From contig CAYVVW010000024.1 in the NCBI GenBank assembly GCA_964455335.1, forward strand, positions 1 to 18,696: a stretch of 18,696 bases of DNA, in the 5' to 3' direction. Under the pieces are notes generated by a model, which saw only the letters and a list, made by a program, of their open reading frames with translations, did no database searches and was not told the DNA's origin. Positions 7,467 to 14,396 of the stretch are shown piece after piece. Source of the stretch: Marvinbryantia sp964455335. Lineage in GTDB: Bacteria > Bacillota > Clostridia > Lachnospirales > Lachnospiraceae. The translations under genes were made by a program, and so were the position numbers. Position 1 is the stretch's first letter, and each line of letters begins with the position of its first letter.

Positions 7467-8899
7467 CACACTTCCACCGGCTCCATCCGGATGCGGATAT
7501 CCGGCAGGGCGCGGATGGTGGCATAGCTGTTGAACAGCCCATCTTCGATGCTTAAGTCATTTTCGCCTGTGGCGGGCGGCGCGAAGATTTTTAGGGTGAG
7601 GTCTTTCGGGCCGTCTAGAGGGCGCGCAAAAAATGCGGGCATCAGGTCGATGGTTCGGGCTTTCGGGGATTTGTAGAACCACCGTCCGTTCAGTTCCATC
7701 ATGAGGTTGGCGTCGTCCGCAAAGACGAGTTCGCAAAAATGGGGATTGCCGTCAAAGTGCAGCGGGATGGCAATCCCGTCCGCGTCCTCGGCGCCGCCCC
7801 AGCGCAAGGTGGCGGGCAAGGTGACTTCTTCCCCGATGCGCATGGCGGGGCAGAAGTGTTCCTCGTGGATGATTTCCCGATACGTCTGCAGCAGGGGCTG
7901 CTCGATGCCGACTTGGGCGTTGTTCGGGTCCTCGATTTCCAGGCCCAGCCTGCCGCGGTCGCGGAACTGGTAGGTGGAAAAGCCGGAAAACCAGGACGTG
8001 TCCTCTGTGCGCAGGATGTCGCAAAATTCTTGCACCATGGCGGCCTGGTCGTAGGGTCCTGTCACGTCGCCGTCCGCGTTCATCTCGCTCATCACCATGG
8101 GCTTTGCCTGCCCGCCGCAAATCTCGCAAAACCTCTGGTAGGTGCGCTTGGTATACGCGAACACGTCGCGGATTTTGCTGCGCCCGTGCGTGGTTCCGCC
8201 GCGCTCCGCCACGTCGTAGGGCCATCCCCAGTGCAGCGCGAAATATTTGTCGATGGACCAGATGTCCGCCAGCCGCACGGCCTCGGCGAAGTCCTCTTCT
8301 TTTTCGATTTTTTCCTGCCCTTTCTCTACGCCGCCGGTGCACAAGATGGTTTGCACGTTTGGCGCATACGTTTTCAGCAGCTTGTGGAAACGGCAGAAAA
8401 ATGCCCCGATTTCCTGGTAAGTGCAGCGCTTTGTGAAACTGAACCAGTCGCCGGTGCACTCGTGGTTGATGCGCAGCATCATGCGCCCAAAGGGGCGCAG
8501 ATCCTTGGCGATGGCGATGAGGTGGTCGTCCGTCACGTGCGGGTCTATCGTCAGGGTGAGCGTGACATCCTGCCCGTGCCTGCGCACGTCGCGCATAAAC
8601 GTAAAAGGCTCCCCGTCCGTGCTGCCGTTTAGGCCGCCCAGGTAGGGGAAGTAGTCGTCATAGGGGTAGTCCCACGCGAAAGAGACGCTGGGGTTGGCGT
8701 GCACGACGCTGGCGCGCCCCGGCCACCCCTCATCCAGGGGATAGTAGCAATACATCAGCGTGATGTTGCGGTGCGGTCTCCCCAATTTGTTTAAAATGTA
8801 GTCCTGGTTTACATATTCGCCGCGCTCAGACCCGTCGCCCAAGTCCACGGCACAGTTTGCCTTTCCCATGTGCAGGGAATAAACACGTTGCTTGTCCAT
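7466..8899 (-). CDS. GH26-like glycoside hydrolase (beta-mannanase family), cytoplasmic
   Basis: I place the start at the ATG at 8899 (477 residues), because GGAGG lies just upstream at the right spacing; an in-frame ATG at 8971 lacks this. A clan GH-A TIM barrel is suggested: the acid/base motif RINHECTGDWFSF (E147) matches the GH26 pattern R-x-x-H-E-x-x-G-x-W-F, WSIDKYFALHWGW resembles the family's conserved Trp/Tyr stretch, and the nucleophile is probably E272 in KPMVMSEM. About 130 residues after the barrel look like a C-terminal beta-sandwich. No signal peptide is present, unlike secreted mannanases, so it probably cleaves imported oligosaccharides. It is divergent from a sugar ABC importer that may supply its substrate. 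GH26 typically cleaves beta-1,4-mannans, but other beta-glycan activities occur; the exact specificity is inferred. Confidence 0.68.
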   Translation of the reverse strand: MDKQRVYSLHMGKANCAVDLGDGSERGEYVNQDYILNKLGRPHRNITLMYCYYPLDEGWPGRASVVHANPSVSFAWDYPYDDYFPYLGGLNGSTDGEPFTFMRDVRRHGQDVTLTLTIDPHVTDDHLIAIAKDLRPFGRMMLRINHECTGDWFSFTKRCTYQEIGAFFCRFHKLLKTYAPNVQTILCTGGVEKGQEKIEKEEDFAEAVRLADIWSIDKYFALHWGWPYDVAERGGTTHGRSKIRDVFAYTKRTYQRFCEICGGQAKPMVMSEMNADGDVTGPYDQAAMVQEFCDILRTEDTSWFSGFSTYQFRDRGRLGLEIEDPNNAQVGIEQPLLQTYREIIHEEHFCPAMRIGEEVTLPATLRWGGAEDADGIAIPLHFDGNPHFCELVFADDANLMMELNGRWFYKSPKARTIDLMPAFFARPLDGPKDLTLKIFAPPATGENDLSIEDGLFNSYATIRALPDIRIRMEPVEV

Positions 8900-8986
8900 T
8901 TTGCAGCCTCCGTTTGTGTTTGCATTTGTGTGAGCCATCGTGAGGAACGGGTGTTCCGTCATAGACAACAAATGTATGCGTCGTTT

Positions 8987-9013
8987 ACGATAGCCTCATT
9001 TGGGGTGTGTCAA
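8987..9013 (-). promoter_or_regulatory. Possible promoter for the GH26-like gene
   Basis: On the - strand a perfect TTGACA (9013-9008) is followed by TATCGT at a 15-bp spacing (8992-8987). The -10 match is 4 of 6 and the spacing short, so this is weak. An alternative is an extended -10, TGGTATGAT, reading leftward at about 9208-9200 inside the dispersed motif. Confidence 0.28.
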
Positions 9014-9026
9014 AATATCTCTTGAC

Positions 9027-9150
9027 GCGCATGGTACGCGGATTTCTTTGCACTTTTTTGGGTGTTTTACGCATCCCAACGCCATGCGCTCCATGCTTGC
9101 GGCAAAGTATGTCTTTGCAGGATTTTGAGAGCGCAAAGCGCGGCGAAATC
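9027..9150. other. Cluster of inverted repeats in the divergent intergenic region
   Basis: This gene-free stretch holds GCGCATGG (9027-9034) against CCATGCGC (9082-9089); GATTTCTTTGC (9041-9051) against GCAAAG (9133-9138) plus GAAATC (9145-9150); and a local hairpin GCAAAG/CTTTGC (9102-9118). Some pairings exclude others. It could be the structured leader of the GH26-like transcript or protein-binding sites; no known RNA family is recognised. Confidence 0.35.
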
Positions 9151-9162
9151 CGTGTGTCACGA

Positions 9163-9209
9163 TGCCAGGGTAGGAAAGAGGTCATCTTTCCCCCGAAACA
9201 TCATACCAT
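9163..9209 (+). repeat. Dispersed intergenic motif, copy 2
   Basis: This shares the ordered blocks TGCCAG, TAGGAAAG, CTTT and CATACCAT with 4995-5034. Inside it GGAAAGA and TCTTTCC form a perfect 7-bp hairpin (9173-9190). Confidence 0.5.
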
Positions 9210-9239
9210 GCAAACCGTCCAAATGCCACAAGAAATTCC

Positions 9240-9261
9240 ATCGGATTTGCAATCGGATTTG
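9240..9261 (+). repeat. Tandem 10-bp repeat upstream of the malE-like promoter
   Basis: ATCGGATTTG occurs at 9240-9249 and again at 9252-9261, a 12-bp period, immediately before the 26-bp direct repeats. A regulator-binding role is possible but not shown. Confidence 0.55.
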
Positions 9262-9331
9262 AAAACAGATTGACAACTTTGAAAAAAGAAAAAAGAAAAC
9301 AGATTGACAACTTTGAAAAATGATTGACAAC
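9261..9331 (+). repeat. Two perfect 26-bp direct repeats plus a partial third, overlapping the malE-like -35
   Basis: The same 26 bases (core CAGATTGACAACTTTG) occur at 9261-9286 and 9295-9320, a 34-bp period, separated by an A-rich spacer. A third, shortened copy of the core (GATTGACAAC, 9322-9331) supplies the -35 hexamer of the promoter. Only the third copy has a matching -10, so the two upstream copies look like binding sites for a regulator that also recognises the -35 region. Confidence 0.75.
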
Positions 9332-9353
9332 AAAATAGGAGTTGCGTTATACT
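9324..9353 (+). promoter_or_regulatory. Sigma-A promoter of the malE-like operon
   Basis: TTGACA (9324-9329), an 18-bp spacer and TATACT (9348-9353) fit the housekeeping consensus closely; transcription should begin near 9360, giving a leader of about 100 nt. Confidence 0.82.
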
Positions 9354-9361
9354 AATTTCAT

Positions 9362-9375
9362 GGCAAACGGTTGTG
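9362..9375 (+). promoter_or_regulatory. Possible LacI-family/CcpA-type operator just after the transcription start
   Basis: GGCAAACGGTTGTG is an imperfect palindrome around a central CG, the form used by LacI-family regulators, and sits at about +3 to +16, where a repressor would block transcription. One core pair mismatches, and it is not a clean cre match. Confidence 0.3.
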
Positions 9376-9385
9376 CAGATTGCAC
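9373..9385 (+). other. Small hairpin in the malE-like leader
   Basis: GTGCA (9373-9377), a GAT loop, and TGCAC (9381-9385) form a perfect 5-bp stem about 75 nt before the start codon. Confidence 0.35.
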
Positions 9386-9461
9386 GAATGACCTGGAGAA
9401 CCTGGCGGGTTTTGTGTGGGATGCGCAAGGTTGCCGAGTATTTTTTAAGGAGGTTTTTTGT

Positions 9462-10718
9462 ATGAAGTGCAAGAAAACATTGGCGTGCGCGCTTGCGGCC
9501 GTTACGGCTCTTTCTTCGGCTGTCTGCGCAAATGCACAGGAAACCATCTCCCTGACGCTTTGGGGGGCTGAGGAGGACCAGGCATTGCTTGGCGAGTTGG
9601 CGCAGGAGTTCCAGGCGGCTTATCCGGATCAGACGTTTGACATTCAGATCGGCGTGGAGTCCGAGTCTACGGCAAAGGACACCATCCTGACGGATGTCGA
9701 GGCGGCGGCGGATGTGTTCGCGTTTGCGGACGACCAGATCTATGACTTGGTCAATGCGGGCGCGCTGCTCAACCTGGAAGAGTTTGACGAGATGCTCACG
9801 CAGATGGCAGGGAAATCCCTGGCGGACGTCAAGAGCGCGAACGTGCAGGGCGCGGTTGACGCGGCGACGATCGACGGCTCGCTCTATGCGTTCCCGCGCG
9901 CGGCGGACAACGGGTATTTCCTGTATTATGATTCCTCTGTCCTTACGGAGGAGGACGTGGCGAGCTGGGATGCCCTGCTTGCGGCGGCGGACGCGGCGGG
10001 CAAGAAAGTCGGCATGACGCTGGCTTCCGGTTGGTATAACGCTTCCTTCTTCTACGGCGCAGGCTTCCACACCGACCTAAATGAGGACGGCACGACGGCC
10101 ATCGACTGGAATGGCACGAGCGAGAGCGGCATCTCCGGCGTGGACGTGGTAAAGGGCATGATCGGCATTGCGGGCAGCCCGGCATTTATGGCGATTGCGG
10201 ACGGCGACATCTCCAACCAGATCGCGGGCGGGCAGCTCTGCGCGGTCGTGAGCGGCACATGGGATGCCCAGGCGTGCCAGGCGGCGTTTGGCGACGGCTA
10301 TGCGGCGACGAAGCTGCCGACCTACACGGTGGGCGACCAGCAGATCCAGCAGGGTTCTGTCGCGGGTTACAAGTTCGTCGGCGTGAACGGCTACTCCGAA
10401 AATTCTGGGTGGGCTGTTTTGCTCGCCGAGTTTATCACGAACGAGTCCTCTCAGCAGAAGTATTTTGACCAGCGCGAGAGCGGCCCGAGCAACCTCAACG
10501 TGCTCAATTCGGACGCGGTTGCGGAAAATGTGGCGCTTGCGGCATTGGGCCAGCAGAACCAGTTTGGCATACAGCAGCGCGTGGGCGGCAAGTACTGGGA
10601 TCCGTCGGCCACGTTTGGCGAGCTGATCGCGCAGGGCAACCTCAAGGCGGACGACGATGCCGGCATCCAGGAGGCGCTGGACACGCTGGTAGAGGGTGTC
10701 ACTGCTCCGGTGGAATAA
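9462..10718 (+). CDS. malE: Sugar ABC transporter substrate-binding protein (MalE-like)
   Basis: The start is ATG 9462 behind a strong TAAGGAGG (9446-9453); this gives 418 residues. The N-terminus (MKCKKTLACALAAVTALSSA...) is a signal peptide with a signal peptidase I-type site at ANA/QE (about residue 25). C22 is preceded by Val rather than Gly/Ala/Ser, so a normal lipobox is not evident. The mature part begins directly with the beta strand ISLTLWGAEED and has the maltodextrin-binding layout, including SGTWDAQACQAAFG and a Trp-rich C-terminal lobe. Two MalF/MalG-type permeases follow, so it delivers an oligosaccharide to them. Maltodextrin is the default by similarity of the gene set; the divergent GH26-like enzyme raises a beta-mannoside alternative. 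The gene symbol denotes family, not proven substrate. Confidence 0.85.
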   Translation: MKCKKTLACALAAVTALSSAVCANAQETISLTLWGAEEDQALLGELAQEFQAAYPDQTFDIQIGVESESTAKDTILTDVEAAADVFAFADDQIYDLVNAGALLNLEEFDEMLTQMAGKSLADVKSANVQGAVDAATIDGSLYAFPRAADNGYFLYYDSSVLTEEDVASWDALLAAADAAGKKVGMTLASGWYNASFFYGAGFHTDLNEDGTTAIDWNGTSESGISGVDVVKGMIGIAGSPAFMAIADGDISNQIAGGQLCAVVSGTWDAQACQAAFGDGYAATKLPTYTVGDQQIQQGSVAGYKFVGVNGYSENSGWAVLLAEFITNESSQQKYFDQRESGPSNLNVLNSDAVAENVALAALGQQNQFGIQQRVGGKYWDPSATFGELIAQGNLKADDDAGIQEALDTLVEGVTAPVE

Positions 10719-10726
10719 GCGCATTG

Positions 10727-10756
10727 GGCGAAGCGGCGCGGGTTTTGCCGTTCGCC
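10727..10756 (+). other. Stem-loop after the malE-like gene
   Basis: GGCGAA (10727-10732) pairs with TTCGCC (10751-10756), and, after a bulged G, CGGC (10734-10737) pairs with GCCG (10747-10750). It starts 9 nt after the stop codon and could protect the 3' end of a short malE transcript. Confidence 0.5.
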
Positions 10757-10783
10757 AGGAGCGTTTCGTTTTAGGGAAAAACG

Positions 10784-10828
10784 GCGGGCTGTCGCATGGG
10801 TAGTGAGTTTGCGGCGGCCCGCTTTTTT
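10784..10828 (+). terminator. Intra-operon terminator/attenuator between malE- and malF-like genes
   Basis: GCGGGCTGTCGC (10784-10795) pairs along its whole length with GCGGCGGCCCGC (10811-10822), ten Watson-Crick and two G-U pairs, with a 15-nt loop, followed at once by TTTTTT (10823-10828). The next gene starts 32 nt further on, so partial readthrough must supply the permeases. This would keep the binding protein in excess over the membrane subunits. Confidence 0.82.
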
Positions 10829-10859
10829 CAAAACCGAATGATTTTGCAGGGAGGTTCCT

Positions 10860-12320
10860 ATGGCAGAGCAAAAGAAGGGTGGGGCCGCTGTGGCAGTCGG
10901 CGGCTTCTTTCGATCTATCGGCGGTTTCTTCTCGGAGTTTGCGCAGGCGTTTGTCAAAGGGGATGCGTTTGTGAAGCTCACCGCCATCTGGATGGGCGCG
11001 GGGTACGCCAGGCGCAGGCAGGTGGCAAAGGCTGTCCTCATGACCATTTTGGAGGCCGCCATCATCGCCTTTACGGTGCTGTTTGCGATGAAATATGTGC
11101 CAAAATTCGGCACGCTTGGCACGGTGAAGATGGAGCGCGTCTTTAATATGGCGACGATGAAAAGCGAGTTTAATGACTACGACAACTCGTTTTCCATTTT
11201 GCTTTTTTCGCTGTTTAGCTTTGTGGTGTGGGCGGCGGCAATCGTCATTTGGATGCACAATATCGTCGCGGTTTACCGGCTGCAGCTGCAAGCCGAGGCG
11301 GGTGGCCACATCAACACGTTTCGCGAGGATTTGCACGCATACGTCGAGGAAAAATTCCACATTACGCTGCTGACGCTTCCGGTGCTCGGCATCACAATCT
11401 TTACGTTCATCCCGATTTTGCTGCTGATTTTTGTGGCGTTTACCAACTATGACCAGCAGCATATGCCGCCCTCGTCCTTGTTTACCTGGGTCGGGTTTGC
11501 CAATTTCCAAAATTTGTTTGGCGGCGGGGGGCTGACCACCACGTTTAGCTATGCGTTTGTCCGCATCCTCGGGTGGACGCTCGTGTGGGCATTTTTTGCG
11601 ACGTTTACCACTTACATTGGCGGGATTTTGCTGGCCGTTTTGCTGAACAGCGAAAAGACGCGCGCCCCGAAAATCTGGCGCACGCTCTTCATCGTCACCA
11701 TCGCGGTTCCGCAGTTTGTGTCGCTGCTTTTGGTGCGCAATTTCTTTTCCAACGGCGGCATCGTCAATACGTTTTGCGCCAACATCGGCCTGACGGGTTT
11801 TTTGCGCGACATCGGCCTGATCTCCACCAGCTATATCCCATTTTTGTCTGCCCCAGGGTGGGCGCACGTGACGATCATTCTCATCAATATCTGGATTGGT
11901 ATCCCATACCAGATGCTGATCGCCACCGGCGTTTTGATGAATTTGCCGGCGGACCAACTGGAGAGCGCGCGCGTGGACGGCGCAAAGCCTTATCAGATCT
12001 TTGCGAAAATCACCATGCCCTATATGCTCTTTGTGACTGGCCCCGCGCTGGTTACGGATTTCGTGAAAAATATCAATAATTTCAACGTGATCTACCTGCT
12101 GACAGAGGGGGTTTACACGACGACGAACCAGGCGATGGCAAACTCACAGGCAAAGGAAGTGGATTTGCTCGTCACGTGGCTGTTTCGCCTGACTCAGGAT
12201 TATTACAATTACAAAATGGCGTCGGCGATCGGCATCATCGTATTTATCATTTGCGCGATTTTTACGCTATTCGCATTTAACCGCATGATCGGAAACGGCA
12301 GAGAGGAGGATTACCAATGA
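10860..12320 (+). CDS. malF: Sugar ABC transporter permease (MalF-like)
   Basis: A 486-residue inner-membrane subunit with start ATG 10860 behind AGGGAGG (10848-10854). The N-terminal cytoplasmic stretch of about 55 residues is followed by roughly eight membrane helices (near 56-80, 112-140, 168-194, 230-263, 273-295, 334-360, 385-405, and one close to the C-terminus). The ATPase-docking EAA loop is at about 366-388 (DQLESARVDGAKPYQIF then AKITMP). Length and the large extracytoplasmic segment between helices fit MalF rather than the shorter generic sugar permeases. It overlaps the next permease gene by 4 bp (ATGA), implying translational coupling. No ATPase gene is nearby, as is usual for Firmicutes that share an MsmX-type ATPase among importers. 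Confidence 0.9.
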   Translation: MAEQKKGGAAVAVGGFFRSIGGFFSEFAQAFVKGDAFVKLTAIWMGAGYARRRQVAKAVLMTILEAAIIAFTVLFAMKYVPKFGTLGTVKMERVFNMATMKSEFNDYDNSFSILLFSLFSFVVWAAAIVIWMHNIVAVYRLQLQAEAGGHINTFREDLHAYVEEKFHITLLTLPVLGITIFTFIPILLLIFVAFTNYDQQHMPPSSLFTWVGFANFQNLFGGGGLTTTFSYAFVRILGWTLVWAFFATFTTYIGGILLAVLLNSEKTRAPKIWRTLFIVTIAVPQFVSLLLVRNFFSNGGIVNTFCANIGLTGFLRDIGLISTSYIPFLSAPGWAHVTIILINIWIGIPYQMLIATGVLMNLPADQLESARVDGAKPYQIFAKITMPYMLFVTGPALVTDFVKNINNFNVIYLLTEGVYTTTNQAMANSQAKEVDLLVTWLFRLTQDYYNYKMASAIGIIVFIICAIFTLFAFNRMIGNGREEDYQ

Positions 12321-13171
12321 AGAAAATAAAGAGCAGGCGCGCGACGCGGGTCGTGGCGCACAACGTGCTGATTGGCATCCTTGCCTTTTTTTGGCTGATC
12401 CCGATTATCTGGCTGGTGTGCACGTCGTTTAACGCTTATTCGGGGATGAATACCAGCACATTTTTTCCGAAAGAGTGGAGCATCATCCATTACAAAAAAC
12501 TGTTTCAGCCGGACACCGTGCAGCAGTTCCCGCGCTGGTTTTTGAACACTTTTGTGATTGCGTGCTTTACCACGGTCATCTCCACCGCGTTTGTGGTGAT
12601 GGTGGCATATGCCATGTCCGTGATGCGTTTTCCGATGCGAAAGCCATTGATGAACCTGGGGGTAATTTTGAATCTATTCCCTGGCATGCTTTCGATGATT
12701 GCGGTTTATTTTGTGTTAAAAACCTTTAACCTGACAAATAGCTACGCGGGGCTGATTCTCGTCTATTCCGGCTCTGCGGGCCTAGGCTACCTGATCGCAA
12801 AAGGGTTTTTCGACACGGTGCCGCGCGCGCTGTGCGAGGCGGCGCGCATCGACGGGTGCACCGAGGCGCGCATTTTTTGGCAAATTGTCATGCCGATGAG
12901 CCGCCCGATCTTGGTCTATACGGTCATCAGCAGTTTCCTGGGGCCGTGGATGGATTTTGTGTTTGCGAAAATGATCCTAAACGCGGGCATTTCCGCAAAT
13001 TACACCGTGGCGATCGGGCTGTATAAGATGCTGGACAAGAGCCTCATCAACAGCTATTTCACGATCTTCTGCTGTGGCGGCGTGCTGGTGTCCATCCCGA
13101 TTTCCATCCTGTTTTTCATCATGCAGAAATTCTACGTGGAAGGAATCACGGGCGGCGCGGTGAAAGGATAG
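12317..13171 (+). CDS. malG: Sugar ABC transporter permease (MalG-like)
   Basis: A 284-residue permease starting at ATG 12317, with GGAGG just upstream inside the end of the malF-like gene. Six membrane helices are visible, starting with VLIGILAFFWLIPIIWLVC. The EAA loop is at about 174-193 (EAARIDGCTEARIFWQIVMP), the docking site for the ATPase. It forms the heterodimeric channel with the MalF-like protein. The coding sequence ends in ITGGAVKG, and the DNA for this tail is duplicated 42 bp downstream (13185-13213). The MalG assignment is firm at the family level; substrate is as uncertain as for the binding protein. Confidence 0.9.
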   Translation: MKKIKSRRATRVVAHNVLIGILAFFWLIPIIWLVCTSFNAYSGMNTSTFFPKEWSIIHYKKLFQPDTVQQFPRWFLNTFVIACFTTVISTAFVVMVAYAMSVMRFPMRKPLMNLGVILNLFPGMLSMIAVYFVLKTFNLTNSYAGLILVYSGSAGLGYLIAKGFFDTVPRALCEAARIDGCTEARIFWQIVMPMSRPILVYTVISSFLGPWMDFVFAKMILNAGISANYTVAIGLYKMLDKSLINSYFTIFCCGGVLVSIPISILFFIMQKFYVEGITGGAVKG

Positions 13172-13213
13172 AAAAGGGTAGAAAGAACCACGGGCGGCGC
13201 GGTGAAAAGATAA
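13143..13213 (+). repeat. Duplication of the malG 3' end
   Basis: The 29 bp at 13143-13171 (end of malG including its stop) recur at 13185-13213 with three mismatches, a 42-bp period. In the second copy the reading ends in TGGAVKR and again a stop, so a segmental duplication of the gene tail into the spacer is the simplest explanation. Confidence 0.75.
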
Positions 13214-13265
13214 CGGTGCGGCAGGATGAATCGGACGGAAGAATGGTGCGCGAGGAGGTGACGGG

Positions 13266-14042
13266 ATGTCTGGTCGAATGGGAAGGCAAGGGGTGGTCTG
13301 GCGGACGCCGGACGTGACGGCGGACGGCCTGAAGATGTTTGCGTCTGTCACGACGGTGCTGGCGAATTTTGGCATTGTGGTGGTGCAAAATGGCATCATT
13401 CACCTGGAGCGTTACACGCAGGAAAGCCTGGCGGCGGCCATGGAAAGCGACAGCTTTCTGATGCTGGCAAGCGGCGTTGGCGTCGTCTTGCAGCTTTTGG
13501 CTGGGCTTGCCGTCACCTTGTGCGCCTTTTTGCTGGTGGAGGGGTATCGCAACACGTCCAGTTTCAAGCGGTATCTTTTGACGATGCTGGCATTTGCGGC
13601 GATCAGCGAAATCCCCTATGATTTGGGGGTGAACGGGCGGGCAATCGCCTTCTCTGGGCAAAATGTGCTGTTCACCCTGGCGGTGTGCCTGCTGATGCTC
13701 TATTTCCTGGATATGTTCCGAAAAGGCCGGGGGTTTGTGCCCGCCCTGGCGCGCGTGGTCATCGTGTGCTGCGCGGCGGGGTGGGTGTCCCTTTTGCGCA
13801 CGGCCTATGGCCTTTGCATGGTTTTGCTGGTGGCCATTCTGCATCTCTTGTACACAAAAAATGTGTGGAAAACAGTGCTCGGCGCGCTGGTCAGCTTGCT
13901 CTACGTCACGGGGCCTTTGGCCTTTTATGGCATCTGGTGCTACAACGGCGTGCGCAAAAACCGCTTTCCCAAATATGCCTACTACGCGCTCTACCCGGCG
14001 CATTTGCTTGTGTTTTGGGGAATTGCGCGGATCGTGGGGTAA
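13266..14042 (+). CDS. TraX-family integral membrane protein
   Basis: A 258-residue protein starting at ATG 13266 behind GAGGAGGTGA (13252-13261). It has about seven hydrophobic helices and the TraX-family pattern: the AFLLVEGYRNTSSFKRYL segment, AAISEIPYDLGVNG, QNVLFTLAVCLLML, and a C-terminal YNGVRKN...YYALYPAHLLVFWGIAR. TraX was named for the F-plasmid protein that acetylates pilin; the many chromosomal Firmicute members have no assigned substrate and are thought to be acyltransferase-like membrane proteins. No conjugation genes accompany it here, so a transfer role is not supported. It lies 94 bp after the importer operon and could be read through from it, but no function link is evident. 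Confidence 0.72.
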   Translation: MSGRMGRQGVVWRTPDVTADGLKMFASVTTVLANFGIVVVQNGIIHLERYTQESLAAAMESDSFLMLASGVGVVLQLLAGLAVTLCAFLLVEGYRNTSSFKRYLLTMLAFAAISEIPYDLGVNGRAIAFSGQNVLFTLAVCLLMLYFLDMFRKGRGFVPALARVVIVCCAAGWVSLLRTAYGLCMVLLVAILHLLYTKNVWKTVLGALVSLLYVTGPLAFYGIWCYNGVRKNRFPKYAYYALYPAHLLVFWGIARIVG

Positions 14043-14101
14043 CGTTCCATGCGGATGCTTTTGTGTTTTGCAAGCCCTCTCCTGCTGACATCTGGGCAAT
14101 G

Positions 14102-14130
14102 CCGCGGCTATTTCATGAAATGGGAAGCGG
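14102..14130 (+). other. Imperfect hairpin with a 12-bp palindrome after the TraX-like gene
   Basis: ATTTCATGAAAT (14110-14121) is a perfect palindrome enclosed by CCGC (14102-14105) and GCGG (14127-14130). No T-run follows, so it is not a clear terminator. The rest of 14043-14228 shows no gene or signal I can support. Confidence 0.35.
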
Positions 14131-14228
14131 TTGTCTGATGACACGGCATCGAAGCAGGCAAATGGAAGTCAATGACTGCCACGAAGCGATTTTCGGATGC
14201 CATGTGTAAGAAGGGGGAACAGGCGGGC

Positions 14229-14390
14229 AAATTGTCAGAAAAATTGTCGGGAAATGGGATGAGAAATTGAAAAATTGCAGGTGCGAAATTTGAAAAAATG
14301 AAGGTGCGAAATTGAAGCGAAATTGAAGGTGCGAAATTGAAAAACATGCAGGTGTGAAATTGTGCGAAATTGAGGTGAAATTGAAAAAAT
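14229..14390 (+). repeat. AAATT array with about 11-bp phasing (candidate curved DNA)
   Basis: AAATT blocks start at 14229, 14241, 14264, 14286, 14309, 14320, 14334, 14357, 14367 and 14378, so intervals are close to 11 or 22 bp. Eight of them sit in the degenerate unit G(C/T)GAAATTGA, several as GGTGCGAAATTGAA. Runs of A phased with the DNA helix typically bend DNA. The array ends just before the -35 at 14397, placing it as an upstream promoter element. It is non-coding on the + strand. Confidence 0.65.
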
Positions 14391-14396
14391 TGGGGC

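Noticed and set aside
8900..8971. N-terminal extension of the GH26-like protein from ATG 8971
   Set aside because: The added 24 residues are not a signal peptide and the internal ATG at 8899 has a good GGAGG site.
9261..9331. CRISPR-like array
   Set aside because: Only two full copies with an 8-bp A-rich spacer, no spacer diversity and no cas genes; better explained as regulatory repeats.
10077..11957. 626-codon open frame on the - strand opposite malE/malF
   Set aside because: Its sequence is rich in R, H and Q as expected for a shadow of a GC-rich gene; both + strand genes are unmistakable.
13266..14042. Evidence of an integrated conjugative element
   Set aside because: A TraX-like gene alone is not sufficient; there is no relaxase, coupling protein, integrase or attachment repeat in the window.
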